Source of the DNA: Streptomyces sp. DH12 | GTDB lineage: Bacteria; Actinomycetota; Actinomycetes; Streptomycetales; Streptomycetaceae | Assembly (NCBI RefSeq): GCF_020873895.1 | Contig: NZ_JAHWGT010000030.1 | Span: 26,704 to 90,703 of the forward strand | Direction of reading: 5' to 3' | Length of the DNA stretch: 64,000 nt | Shown here: positions 1 to 10,883 of the stretch, in pieces | Layout: every line of letters starts with the position of its first letter | Numbering within the stretch: the stretch's first letter is position 1 | The notes under the pieces: model-generated | Told to the model about the DNA's origin: nothing | What the model saw: only the letters and a program-made list of their open reading frames with translations | The model's database searches: none | Program-made: the position numbers and the translations under genes

Positions 1-656
1 TCGTCGTCACCGCCCGCGCACAGAACCCCACCGGCGCGGCGGTCGGCGCCGGACGCGCCGAGCGGCTGAGGGAGGTGCTCTCCCGCCACCCGGACGTGCT
101 GCTCGTCGAGGACGACCACGGGCACGGCTTCGTGGACCAGCCGCTCCACCCGCTGTCCGGGGCCACCGGGCGGTGGCTCTACGTCCGTTCCGTCGCCAAG
201 GCGTACGGCCCCGACCTGCGCGTCGCCGCCTTCACCGGCGACCCCGTCACCGTCGACCGCGTGCTGGGCCGCCAGCGCCTCGGCCCCGGCTGGGTGAGCC
301 GACTGCTCCAGCGCGCCGTCGTCCACCTGTGGGAGTCCGGCGCCGTGGACGCGCCGGCCGTCGCGCGGGCGTACGGGGAGCGGCGCGAGGCGCTGATCAC
401 CGCCCTCGCCGCGCGCGGCGTCCGGGCGTACGGCCGGAGCGGGATGAACGTGTGGGTTCCGGTGGCCGACGAGACCGGCGCGGCGGCCCGGCTCCTGCTC
501 GCGGGGTGGGCGGTCGCGCCCGGTGCCCGGTTCCGCATGGCGTCCCCGCCGGGCATCCGGCTCAGCGTCTCCGGCCTGCGCGGCGCGGACATCGAGGCGC
601 TCGCCGCCGCGGTGGCGGAGGCGACGGGGCCGAGGGCCGCGGGCGTCCACCGCTGA
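1..656 (+). CDS. MocR/PdxR-type transcriptional regulator, C-terminal part (5' end outside window)
   Basis: The frame is open from base 3 and ends at TGA 654-656, so only about the last 217 residues are present. They match the aminotransferase-like half of a GntR/MocR regulator: TARAQNPTG near the start (fold-type I PLP enzyme motif), LVEDDHGHGF, then VRSVAKAYGP, whose lysine would bind PLP. In this family a GntR helix-turn-helix precedes this domain, but that part is not visible, so a plain aminotransferase cannot be excluded. It runs convergently toward the EamA remnant downstream. Confidence 0.8.
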   Translation, partial: VVTARAQNPTGAAVGAGRAERLREVLSRHPDVLLVEDDHGHGFVDQPLHPLSGATGRWLYVRSVAKAYGPDLRVAAFTGDPVTVDRVLGRQRLGPGWVSRLLQRAVVHLWESGAVDAPAVARAYGERREALITALAARGVRAYGRSGMNVWVPVADETGAAARLLLAGWAVAPGARFRMASPPGIRLSVSGLRGADIEALAAAVAEATGPRAAGVHR

Positions 657-719
657 GCGGTCGGTGCCCCCGGCCCCGCCGTCGAGGGGTGCGCGTACAG
701 GCCTGTCGGGGCTTCACGG

Positions 720-1448
720 TCAGGCGCCGGGCCCGTCGCCAGCATCAGCTGCGCACCCGTCAGGGAAAGGTGCGAGGCTCCGCTGCCCGCGAGGGTGCGC
801 CGGACGTGGATCCAGCCGATCGGGTAGCTCAGCGAGGCCAGCAGCGCCATGGCCGTGCCGCCGGCGTCGACGCCGGAGAACCCCTGCCAGGCGCCGGGCA
901 CGGTCAGGACGCCGAGGAAGCCGAGCCCGAGGCCGGCCACCCGGCGGCGGGTCGGCCGCTCCTCCGACAGGACGACCATCGACAAGGCCATGCCCCGCAG
1001 CGGCGAGGTGGCGTCGCAGATGCCCGCGAGGGTCGAGGGAATCGTCAGCTCGGCGAAGGCGAAAAGCGAGAACGGCAGGGCGTTGAGGGAAGAACGCCGC
1101 GACCGCCAGGTGCGCCCAGGTGCGCGCGCCGCGCGGCAGCCCCGCCCGCCGGAACGCCATCGCGGCGGCGAGCACGGCCGTACCGAGCAGCAGACGCGCG
1201 AAGTTCACCTGGAACGGGGCGTACGCCGCCGTGCCGACCTTGATGAGCAGGAAGCTGAACCCCCAGACCACGGAGAGCGCCGCGAACCGGACGCGCCAGT
1301 CGACCCGGCGCGCCCGCCCGGCCGGGGCAGAGGCGAGCGGCGGGGCGGCCTCGGGCGCGGGCGGCAGGGCGGCGGGGAGGGCCGGAACCGGGGCGGGGGC
1401 GGGCGGTCTGTCGGACGGCGGGGTCCGGTGCGCGGGCGCGGGGCTCAC
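720..1448 (-). pseudogene. EamA/DMT-family exporter, frameshifted and 3'-truncated
   Basis: From a GTG at 1448 the frame gives a proline-rich tail, then VWGFSFLLIKVG and further EamA-like membrane helices up to WAHLAVAAFF. At about 1088-1092 one extra base (TTCTTCCCTC, where TTCTTCCTC would keep frame) shifts it. The next frame continues the family sequence (LNALPFSLFAFAEL, then GLGLGFLGVLTVPGAW, LLASLSYPIGW). Homology stops near SLTGAQLML at about 730, so the last three or four of ten helices are missing and the end abuts the MocR gene. EamA proteins normally have about 300 residues. A sequencing error could explain the frameshift but not the lost end. It is divergent from a LysR gene, a usual pairing. 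Confidence 0.8.
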
Positions 1449-1508
1449 GAGGGCACCCTGGCCCGCCGAACTGCTTAGGAAAGATGAGAGTCACTCGACC
1501 CGTCTGGT

Positions 1509-1522
1509 TAGTATCGCTTACA
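1509..1522 (+). promoter_or_regulatory. -10 box giving a probable leaderless LysR transcript
   Basis: TAGTAT at 1509-1514 lies 7 bases before the ATG at 1522, the spacing expected of a leaderless Streptomyces transcript. No clear Shine-Dalgarno sequence precedes the ATG, which agrees. No convincing -35 is visible 17-18 bases upstream. Confidence 0.4.
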
Positions 1523-2427
1523 TGTTGAACCTTGAGCGCCTGCGCACCCTCGACGCCCTCGCCCGGTACGGCTCGGTCAGCGCGGCCGCCGAGGGACTGC
1601 ACGTCACCACCTCCGCCGTCTCGCAGCAACTGGCCAAGCTGGAACGTGAAGTCGGGCAGCAGCTCGTCGCCAGGAACGGGCGCGGCGTGCGCCTCACCGA
1701 CGCCGGCCAGCTCCTCGCCGGACACGCGGCGCGCATCCTCTCGCAGGTCGAACTCGCACAGTCGGACATCGAGGCCCAACGGGGCCGCGCCGTGGGAGAG
1801 GTGCGCCTCGCCGGCTTCCCCACGGCGGCGCGCGGTCTCTTCCCGCACGCCGTCACCGCGCTGCGCGCCAGCCACCCGGAGCTGCGGGTGCGCAGCAGCG
1901 AAAGGGAACCCGAGCGCGGCATCCGCCACGTGCTGCGCGGGGACGTGGACATCGCCGTGGTGCTCGACTGGAGCAACAAGCGCCTGCCCGTCCCGGGCGG
2001 GCTCGCCCACACCGCGCTCCTCGACGACACGGCCGATGTGGCCGTGCCCGCGGGCCACCCGCTCGCCGGCCGCGCCGAGGTCGACCTGACGGACCTGGCC
2101 GACGACGACTGGGTGTCCTGGCCCGAGGGGGAGTTCTGCTACGAGTGGCTGGTGTTCACCCTGCGCTCCCAGGGCATCGAGCCGCGGATCGCCCACTTCG
2201 CGGGCGAGCACCACACGCAGCTGGCGCTGATCCAGGCCGGCCTCGGCGTGTGCGCGACGCCCCGGCTCGGGCGCGGGCCGGTGCCCGACGGGGTGGTCCT
2301 GATCCCCGTGCGGCAGCGGATGCGGCGGCACGTCTACGCCGTGTGGCGGGCGGACGCCGACCGGCGGCCCTCGATCAGGGCGGCCGTCGAGGCGCTGCGG
2401 GAGGCCGCGGCCGCCGTGCCGGAGTGA
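1522..2427 (+). CDS. LysR-family transcriptional regulator
   Basis: A 301-residue LysR protein of normal length. The N-terminal winged helix-turn-helix covers about residues 1-60, with GSVSAAAEGLHVTTSAVSQQ as recognition region, and a periplasmic-binding-protein-like effector domain fills the rest. It is divergently transcribed from the EamA exporter remnant, and such LysR regulators usually control the divergent exporter, so this one may have lost its main target. The ATG at 1522 is chosen because the HTH begins directly after it and a -10 box sits just upstream. Confidence 0.93.
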   Translation: MLNLERLRTLDALARYGSVSAAAEGLHVTTSAVSQQLAKLEREVGQQLVARNGRGVRLTDAGQLLAGHAARILSQVELAQSDIEAQRGRAVGEVRLAGFPTAARGLFPHAVTALRASHPELRVRSSEREPERGIRHVLRGDVDIAVVLDWSNKRLPVPGGLAHTALLDDTADVAVPAGHPLAGRAEVDLTDLADDDWVSWPEGEFCYEWLVFTLRSQGIEPRIAHFAGEHHTQLALIQAGLGVCATPRLGRGPVPDGVVLIPVRQRMRRHVYAVWRADADRRPSIRAAVEALREAAAAVPE

Positions 2428-2499
2428 CCCACCGGCCGGGCCGGCCCGCGGCCGGGGAAGCGCCCGCACCGAGGGCCGGAGTGCCGGAGTGGCGGCCCG

Positions 2500-3012
2500 T
2501 CAGACGAGCTTGATCGAGTCACCCTCCACCGTGATCTCCGCGGCCGCCAGCGGTTCCGTCGCCGGACCCGCCTGCACGCTGCCGTCGGCCGCGTCGAACC
2601 TGCTGCCGTGGCACGGGCAGTTGATCACCCCGTCGGTGACGTCCCCCACCGCGCATCCCCGGTGGGTGCACATCGCGGAGAAGGCCCGGAACTCGCCCGC
2701 CTTCGGCTGCGTGACGACGACGCCCCGGTCGCCGAAGACCCGGCCGCCGCCCTCCGGGATGTCCGACGTCCTCGCCAGGACCTGCCCCGCGCCGCCCCCG
2801 CCCCCGCCGTCGGCCCCGGCCGCGCTCCCGCCGCCCTGCGCCGGGCCGCTGCCCCCGGCGGGCGCGGCCGGCGCCGCCGCCTGCCCGCCGTCCGAACCGG
2901 CACACGCCGTCAGGGCCACGGCGAGGCCCGCGCCCCCCGCCGCCGCCACGACGGTCCGCCGTGCCACCGTCCCGCCCGCGTCCCGTGCCGCCGCTCCGTC
3001 CGTCCTGGTCAT
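2500..3012 (-). CDS. Rieske [2Fe-2S] lipoprotein
   Basis: A 170-residue secreted protein. The N-terminus carries twin arginines (VARRTVVAAAGGAG) and a lipobox ending at Cys37 (ALTAC), so Tat export and lipidation are likely. A Gly/Ala/Pro-rich linker (about 40-76) precedes a Rieske domain with CTHRGC at 115-120 and CPCHGSRF from 132. The expected cluster ligands are Cys115, His117, Cys132 and His135, with Cys120-Cys134 as the disulfide. The ATG at 3012 follows a GGAAGGAA ribosome site. Homologues sit alone as electron-transfer or ubiquinol-reductase-like proteins. The physiological partner is not evident from the neighbours. Confidence 0.92.
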   Translation of the reverse strand: MTRTDGAAARDAGGTVARRTVVAAAGGAGLAVALTACAGSDGGQAAAPAAPAGGSGPAQGGGSAAGADGGGGGGAGQVLARTSDIPEGGGRVFGDRGVVVTQPKAGEFRAFSAMCTHRGCAVGDVTDGVINCPCHGSRFDAADGSVQAGPATEPLAAAEITVEGDSIKLV

Positions 3013-3086
3013 GCGCCGTTCCTTCCACCTCGACACACCTGGATCCCCCAGGTCATGCGGAGGTACGTGACGCGGCGCCGACCCGT

Positions 3087-3700
3087 TCACCCACCCAGCG
3101 ACGACCTGAGGAAGTCCAGCTCCAGACGCAGCTGGTTGCTCACCACCTCCTCCCGCGTCACCGCGTGCGCCACACCCGGCAGGGGCAGCACCGTGTGCGG
3201 CCGCCCGGCGGCGAGCAGCGCCGCGGAGAGCCGCAGGGTGTGCGCGGCGACCACGTTGTCGTCGGCCAGGCCGTGCACCAGCATCAGCGGCCGGGTCAGC
3301 CGGTGCGCCTCCGCCGGCAGGGACGACCGCGCGTAGTTGTCCGGCTCGACGTCGGGATGGCCGAGGAACCGCTCCTCCCAGTGCGTGTCGTACAACCGCC
3401 GGTCCGTCGGCGCGGCGCCCGCGACCGCGGCGTGGAACACGTCGGGCCGGCGCAGGACGGCCCCGATCGCGAGGTAGCCGCCGTACGACCACCCCCGCAC
3501 CGCCACCCGCCCCAGGTCCAGCGCCGGCTGCCGTTCCGCCGCCGCGTGCAGCGCGTCGACCTGGTCCTCCAACGCCGGGCCCAACCGGTCGAGACCGTGA
3601 ACCGGCCCGGCACCCCGAGGGAGAAGCGGCGGGTGCGGGCGAACGCGGCGGGGAAGTCGGGTAACGCCGGGGCGGCGTCCGAAGCGGTGCTCTCAGTCAT
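3087..3700 (-). pseudogene. S9 family (prolyl oligopeptidase/DPP-like) peptidase with internal deletion
   Basis: The 5' end (ATG 3700) reads MTESTASDAAPALPDF then ARTRRFSLGVPGRFTVS, the start of a long S9 peptidase. At about 3585-3600 that frame is replaced by another frame encoding the C-terminal alpha/beta-hydrolase part: LGPALEDQVDALHAAA, the nucleophile motif RGWSYGGYL, HGLADDNV (Asp) and GVAHAV (His). Intact relatives have roughly 650-700 residues; here about 40 plus 165 remain, so most of the beta-propeller is gone and the two ends are out of frame. The catalytic triad is still encoded, but no single frame links start and triad. Confidence 0.85.
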
Positions 3701-3845
3701 GGGCGCAGCATGACAGGGAGTGCCGACGGACGGGGCGATGAGGAGCGCCGCCTGTGGAGAACCCGATCGATGCGACCCGGGGTCCCTCCCGGGCCTACGT
3801 CTTTTCGATGACCTCGAACTCCGGCGACTCCTCCTCCGTCCGACC

Positions 3846-3886
3846 GCACCGAGGGGAGCCGGGACCACCCCGGCTCCCCTCGGTGC
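3846..3886 (-). terminator. Hairpin terminator after the GH10-CBM13 xylanase
   Basis: A perfect 18-bp inverted repeat (3846-3863 with 3869-3886) separated by a 5-base loop lies 20 bases past the xylanase stop codon. There is no U-tract, as is usual in streptomycetes. It can act in both directions between the xylanase and the peptidase remnant. Confidence 0.85.
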
Positions 3887-3905
3887 GGGGAGTCCCCGCA
3901 GCGGA

Positions 3906-5929
<2,024 letters not shown>

Positions 5930-7417
5930 TCAAGCGGTGGGCGCCTCCCGCCGGTGTCGCGGCTGCCCGGACGGTGCCCGCCGGTGCGGATACGTGATGT
6001 CGAACCATGCGAAGTGGGCTCGGCCGGTGGACGGGCGGCCGTTGGACGTGGCGTGGACGCCGAGCTGGACGCCGGTGAACAGCGGAGTGAGGAAGGTCGC
6101 TTCGACGGCGGCCAGGTCCTGCCAGACGCCGCCGGGTACCGCGTAGCGGAAGGTGTGGCTGAAGCCGCGGATGCGGACTCCCAGACGAAGAGGGCCCGGG
6201 CGGACGGGAGCGCCGGCCAGGACGTCGGGCCCGTGACGGAGGTCGAGTCCTTCCGTGGTGCGAAGGAGGAGGAGGTGGGAGTCGTCGTCGAGGATGACGG
6301 CGAGGCCGGCCTGCTCGCCCGGTGCGGCCGGGGTGAAGCGCAGTTCGGTGGACACGTCGCAGTCGGGTTGCTCCTGGGGGCGCGCCAGGAGGGACGGGAC
6401 GGTGCGTTCGCCGAGGCGTTCGGGGCGGAGCCGGAGGCGGAGCCCGTCGCCGGTGGTCCAGAACGGCGCGCGCGGGGTGCGCAGGGTGCTCCAGTCGGCG
6501 GAGAGGGTGGCGAAGTCGTCGTGGAGACCATGGCGCGGGCTCGTGTGGCCGACCGGGGAGAAGACCGGCCAGCCGTCGCTCCAGGTGACCCGGCTGAGGA
6601 AGGTCTCGCGGCCGATGGCGGAGCCCGGGCGGACGCCCAGGAGGACGGCCCTCCAGTCGCCGTGCGGGGTTCGGACGAGGTCGGCGTGCCCGGTGCAGGT
6701 GACCGGGCCCGTGGCCGGAGGCAGCACCGGGTTGCCGGGGGCGCCTTCGTACGGGCCGGTCACGTGGTCGGCGCGGGCGGCCACCACGCTGTGGTCCGCC
6801 TCGGTGCCGCCCTCCGCGGTGAGCAGGAGGAAGGAGCCGTCGACCCGGTAGAGGTGTGGCGCCTCCGACCAGCGGGCGCCCGGCCGGCTGCCGGACCACA
6901 GGACGTACTCCGATCCCGTGAGGCATCGCTCGCGGGGCAGGTACTCGCGCATCCAGATCTCGGTCCGGCCGGCGGCCTCGTCCAGGACGCGGGCGGCGGT
7001 GAACCAGGCACGGCCGTCGCCGCCCGGCCCGTCGTCGAAGAACAGCGACGGGTCGAAACCCTCGCCCTCCAGCCAACGCGGGTCCGACCACGGCCCCGCC
7101 GGATCGGTCGCCGTGACGACGAAATGGCCGGGGCCGTCCATCAGCGTGCAGACGAGATGGAAGACCCCGTCATGGTGCCTGATCGTGGGCGCGAACAGGC
7201 CGCGTGACGGCCCACACCCGTCGAGGTCGAGCTGGGAGGGCCGGTCGAGCGCGGAGCCGAGCCGCCGCCAGTCCACGAGATCGCGGCTGTGGAACACGGG
7301 AAGGCCGGGAAACCATTCGAAGCTGGACGTCACCAGGTAGTAGTCCCCTCCCACCCGGCAGACGGACGGGTCGGGCCGGAACCCGGGCAGCACGGGGTCA
7401 CCGAACGGCGCGGTCAC
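5930..7417 (-). CDS. Intracellular GH43 beta-xylosidase/arabinofuranosidase
   Basis: A 495-residue GH43 enzyme without signal peptide, so it acts on imported oligosaccharides. The five-bladed propeller opens with NPVLPGFRPDP-like sequence (here PVLPGFRPDPSV). Expected catalytic residues are Asp16 (base), Asp122 (FDPSLFF) and Glu185 (SEAPHLY, acid). A C-terminal beta-sandwich (about 320-480) resembles that of XynB-type xylosidases. The GTG start at 7417 overlaps the GH3 stop codon (GTGA), so the two are translationally coupled. Xylosidase versus arabinofuranosidase activity cannot be decided from sequence alone. Confidence 0.92.
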   Translation of the reverse strand: MTAPFGDPVLPGFRPDPSVCRVGGDYYLVTSSFEWFPGLPVFHSRDLVDWRRLGSALDRPSQLDLDGCGPSRGLFAPTIRHHDGVFHLVCTLMDGPGHFVVTATDPAGPWSDPRWLEGEGFDPSLFFDDGPGGDGRAWFTAARVLDEAAGRTEIWMREYLPRERCLTGSEYVLWSGSRPGARWSEAPHLYRVDGSFLLLTAEGGTEADHSVVAARADHVTGPYEGAPGNPVLPPATGPVTCTGHADLVRTPHGDWRAVLLGVRPGSAIGRETFLSRVTWSDGWPVFSPVGHTSPRHGLHDDFATLSADWSTLRTPRAPFWTTGDGLRLRLRPERLGERTVPSLLARPQEQPDCDVSTELRFTPAAPGEQAGLAVILDDDSHLLLLRTTEGLDLRHGPDVLAGAPVRPGPLRLGVRIRGFSHTFRYAVPGGVWQDLAAVEATFLTPLFTGVQLGVHATSNGRPSTGRAHFAWFDITYPHRRAPSGQPRHRREAPTA

Positions 7418-9633
7418 GGAACCGGGACGGTCTCGACCGGCACGGACAGCACCCGGTCGTCCGCCGGGTGGCGTACGGGACCGTGCAGGGTGAAGGAGCC
7501 GCGGAGCGGAAGGTCCCCGCTGGACCGCCCGACGGCCACGCCGATCTCCCCGGGCTCCACCCTCCTGCGCAGGTCGACCCCGGTGAAGGAGGTCCGGTCG
7601 GCGTGGACGGTGAAGGTGACCCGGGCGGCCGCGCCCGGCCGCAGCTCGACCCTGCAGAACCCGGCGAGCCACCGCTGCGGCCGGACGACGGACGCCTCGG
7701 GGTCCGAGAGGTACAGCTGGACCACCTCCGTCCCGGCCACCTCACCGACGTTGCGCACGGTGGCCGCGACGCGGACGGCGCCGTCCGTCGCGGCGACGGG
7801 ATCCACCGTCAGCTCCGAGAGGTCGAAGCCGGTCCAGCTCAGCCCGTGTCCGAAGGGGAACAGCGGGGTCGGGTCCACCGAGCTCCAGTCGGTGTGCCCG
7901 CCGAGTCTGGAGTGCAGGTAGGTGCCGGGCTGGCCGCCGACCCGGCGGGGGACGGAGACGGGCAGCCGCCCGGTCGGTTCCGCGGCCCCGCTGATGATCC
8001 GGGCCAGCGCCGTCCCGCCCTCCTCGCCGGGGAAGAACGCCTGGATCACGGCCGACGCCCGTTCGGCCAGCGAGCCGAGCGCGTACGGCCGTCCGGAGAC
8101 GAGGACCAGTACGGTCGGCACTCCGGAGTCCAGCACGGCGGAGGCGAGTGCGGCCTGGTCGCCGGGCAGGTCGAGGGTCTCGGCGTCGCAGCCCTCTCCG
8201 GAGCTGCCCCGGCCGAACATGCCGGCCCGGTCCCCGAGTACCAGCACGTGTACGTCCGGATCGTCCGCGGTGACCGTGAACCCGGCAGCGGTGAGCGCCT
8301 CGCCGAGGGTCGGGATCTCCAACCCGAGGTCACCGGGGAGCGCGACGTGGTTGGGGAAGGAGTAGCAACCGAGGAAGGACTGCGGGTCGTCGGCGTACGG
8401 CCCGCTGACCGCGACCCGGCACGGCCGCAGCGGCAGGACGCCGTCGTTGGCGAGCAGCACGGTGGACTTCTCGGCCAGAAGCCTGGCCAGCGCCCGGTTC
8501 TCCGGCGGGTCGAGGTCGACCGGCTCCGGCTTGAGGGGTTCCCAGTCGGGATCGAGCAGGCCGAGCTCGGCCTTCTGGCGCAGCACCCGTTCCGCGGCGC
8601 GGTCGACGAGCGCCTCGGGTACCTCTCCCGACCGCACGAGCTTCGTCAGCGGCTCGCCGTAGCAGCGGGCCGTGGGCAGCTCGACGTCGATTCCGGCGGT
8701 CAGTGCCAGCGCGCCGGCCGCGCCGCGCGACCCGGCGACGCCGTGCCGGGTCTCCAGGAAGGAGACGGCGTAGTAGTCGGCGACGACCACCCCTCCGAAG
8801 CCGAGCTCACCCCTGAGGAGATCGGTCAGCAGTCGTTCGTCGGCGGCCACCGGGACGCCGTCCACGTCGGTGTAGCTGTTCATCACCGACCGGGCGCCGC
8901 CCTCCCGCAGCGCCCGCACGAAGGGCTCGACCAGCACGTCGGCGAACTCGCGCGGCCCCGAGGCGACCGGGGCCATGTTCCGGCCGCCGCGTGAGGCCGA
9001 GTACCCGGCGAAGTGCTTGAGCGTCGCCACGATCCCGGCGCTCTGCAGGCCCTGCACATAGGCGGTGCCGATCGCTCCGACGAGGTAGGGATCCTCCCCG
9101 ATGCACTCCTCGGTCCTTCCCCACCGGTAGTCGCGGACCACGTCGAGGACCGGGGCCAGCCCCTGGTGGACGCCCACCCGCCGCATCCCCTCGCCGATGG
9201 CGGCGGCCATCCGGCGCACGAGGCCGGGATCGAAGGACGCCCCCCAGGCCAGCGGCCCGGGAAAGACCGTGGCCCCGAACGTCATGAACCCGGTCAGGCA
9301 CTCCTCGTGGGCGACCGCCGGTATCCCGAACCGGCCGGCTTCGGCCACCTGCCGCTGGAGCGAGGCCAGTCGCTCCATCCCGGCTTCCGCGGTGATCGGG
9401 GCGGTTCCGTAGACCCGGGTGAGCTGGCCGAGCCCGTGGGCGACGATGTCGTCGAGGCCGGGCGCGGACTCACCGGAGTCGTCCTCCATCGGCGCGACAG
9501 GCGCTCCCGGATCGGAGGGCAGCGCCCAGTAGCCGGTGAGCTGCCCCGCCTTCTCCTCCAGTGTCATCCGTCCCAGCAGATCGGCGACGCGTACGGACGC
9601 GGGCAGGCGGGGGTCACGCCAGGGCTCGGTCAA
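7414..9633 (-). CDS. Intracellular GH3 beta-xylosidase/beta-glucosidase
   Basis: A 739-residue GH3 enzyme with all three usual parts: barrel (about 1-320; KHFAGY at 206-211; nucleophile Asp286 in VVVADYY), alpha/beta sandwich (about 375-560, with GPYADDPQSFLGCY) and a C-terminal fibronectin-like domain (about 600-735). There is no signal peptide. The start is TTG at 9633, preceded by an AGGAGA ribosome site that itself overlaps the LacI stop codon. The location between the LacI and GH43 genes in a xylan locus favours beta-xylosidase, as in BxlA-type clusters, but beta-glucosidase is possible. Confidence 0.93.
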   Translation of the reverse strand: MTEPWRDPRLPASVRVADLLGRMTLEEKAGQLTGYWALPSDPGAPVAPMEDDSGESAPGLDDIVAHGLGQLTRVYGTAPITAEAGMERLASLQRQVAEAGRFGIPAVAHEECLTGFMTFGATVFPGPLAWGASFDPGLVRRMAAAIGEGMRRVGVHQGLAPVLDVVRDYRWGRTEECIGEDPYLVGAIGTAYVQGLQSAGIVATLKHFAGYSASRGGRNMAPVASGPREFADVLVEPFVRALREGGARSVMNSYTDVDGVPVAADERLLTDLLRGELGFGGVVVADYYAVSFLETRHGVAGSRGAAGALALTAGIDVELPTARCYGEPLTKLVRSGEVPEALVDRAAERVLRQKAELGLLDPDWEPLKPEPVDLDPPENRALARLLAEKSTVLLANDGVLPLRPCRVAVSGPYADDPQSFLGCYSFPNHVALPGDLGLEIPTLGEALTAAGFTVTADDPDVHVLVLGDRAGMFGRGSSGEGCDAETLDLPGDQAALASAVLDSGVPTVLVLVSGRPYALGSLAERASAVIQAFFPGEEGGTALARIISGAAEPTGRLPVSVPRRVGGQPGTYLHSRLGGHTDWSSVDPTPLFPFGHGLSWTGFDLSELTVDPVAATDGAVRVAATVRNVGEVAGTEVVQLYLSDPEASVVRPQRWLAGFCRVELRPGAAARVTFTVHADRTSFTGVDLRRRVEPGEIGVAVGRSSGDLPLRGSFTLHGPVRHPADDRVLSVPVETVPVP

Positions 9634-9642
9634 GGGGGTCTC

Positions 9643-10656
9643 CTAGCGACGAGGCGGGGCGGTGGAGAGTCGGACCTTCAGCTCGGTCGAGAGCTCCATC
9701 CGGGGGCTGACCAGGGGCTGGCGTTCCAGAAGCTGGAAGAGTGTGCGGGCGGCGAGCCGGCCCATCTCCTCCAGCGGCTGACGCACCGTCGTCAGCGGAG
9801 GCGACAGCCACTCGCACATCGGCAGGTCGTCGAAGCCGACCACGCTGAGGTCCCGCGGGATGCTCAAGCCGCGCTGCCGGGCGGCCTCGTACACGCCCAT
9901 CGCCTGCTGGTCGCTGCCGGCGAAGACGGCGGTCGGCGGCTCGGGCAGGTCGAGCAGTTCCCGGGCGCGCCGGAACCCGCCCTCGTGCTGGAAGTCGCCG
10001 AACCGGATCAGGTCGCGGTCCACCTCGATCCCGGCCCGCTCCAGGGCGGCCCGGTAGCCGTCGATGCGGGCCTGGCTGCAGAGCATCTCCCTGCGCCCGC
10101 CGATCGCGGCGATCCGGCGGTGTCCCATCTCCAGCAGGTGCTCGGTGGCGGCGAGACCGCCCGCCCAGTTGGTCGCGCCGATGCTCGGCACGCCGTTGCC
10201 CGGCAGGTCGATCGGGTCGATGACGACCAGCGCCACCCCGGCCCGTTCGACCTGGGCGCGCTGGGCCTGGGTGACCGAGGCGGTGACGAGGATGACTCCG
10301 TCGCTGTGGTGCAGGACCGGCAGCGCGGCCCAGCTCGACGGGGTCGCCTCGCCCGGCGGGACGAGCGAGACGACGGTGCCGACGCTCCGTTGGGCGCACT
10401 CGGCCTCGACGCCGCGCAGTATCTCCACCGCCCAGGCGCTGTCCAGACCGCCGATGATCAGGTCGACCAGGCCCGACCTGCGGGCCCTGCCCTGCCGGCC
10501 GGGCGGGAGGTAGTTGTGGGATCGCAGCAGGGTCTCGATCCGTTCGCGTGTCGAGGACGCGACATCGGAGCGACCGTTGATCACCTTGGACACGGTGGCC
10601 TGGGAGACCCCCGCCTCCGCGGCGATGACGGCAAGGGTCGGACGCTGCTCGCTCAC
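9643..10656 (-). CDS. LacI-family repressor of the xylan locus
   Basis: A 337-residue LacI/GalR protein. The DNA-binding headpiece is at about 6-55 (AAEAGVSQATVSKVINGR, then VASSTRERI), followed by a hinge and a sugar-binding core (GVILVTASV, VVGFDDLPMCEWLSPPLTTV). The GTG start at 10656 has a GAGGAGA ribosome site 5 bases upstream; a start further out would lack one. It is the first gene of a leftward unit with GH3 and GH43 and faces the transporter operon, as BxlR does in known Streptomyces clusters. Likely inducer: xylobiose or a related oligosaccharide (inference). Confidence 0.92.
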   Translation of the reverse strand: MSEQRPTLAVIAAEAGVSQATVSKVINGRSDVASSTRERIETLLRSHNYLPPGRQGRARRSGLVDLIIGGLDSAWAVEILRGVEAECAQRSVGTVVSLVPPGEATPSSWAALPVLHHSDGVILVTASVTQAQRAQVERAGVALVVIDPIDLPGNGVPSIGATNWAGGLAATEHLLEMGHRRIAAIGGRREMLCSQARIDGYRAALERAGIEVDRDLIRFGDFQHEGGFRRARELLDLPEPPTAVFAGSDQQAMGVYEAARQRGLSIPRDLSVVGFDDLPMCEWLSPPLTTVRQPLEEMGRLAARTLFQLLERQPLVSPRMELSTELKVRLSTAPPRR

Positions 10657-10883
10657 CTTGTCTCCTCTGCGTGGTCGCCGGGTCGGCGACAGGTACCGCA
10701 AACTTTTCGATGAGTCTCCGGTCGGTGTGGCCGACCTGTCAAGCAGAAGTGCAGCTGTTCTTCAGGGAGTTCGGTGACAGGTCTTGACCGTGCAGCCCTG
10801 CGTTCCTAGTTTGTGGCAGCACGGAATTCGAGAGTGTTTCGAAAAATTTTCGACTATCGGCCTTACCCCACCTCGGAGGTCCC
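10657..10883. promoter_or_regulatory. Divergent control region between the LacI repressor and the xylan transporter operon
   Basis: It holds a 15-bp near-palindrome TCGAAAAATTTTCGA at 10839-10853, 30 bases before the transporter start, inside an A/T-rich patch unlike the surrounding DNA. A half-site CTTTTCGA lies at 10703-10710, closer to the repressor gene. These fit autoregulation and repression of the transporter by the LacI protein. A CTCGGAGGT ribosome site ends the region. Confidence 0.6.

Noticed and set aside
7414-10656. Oriented sugar operon read as part of a secondary-metabolite cluster
   Set aside because: No synthase, carrier protein, cyclase or tailoring genes; all genes fit xylan catabolism.
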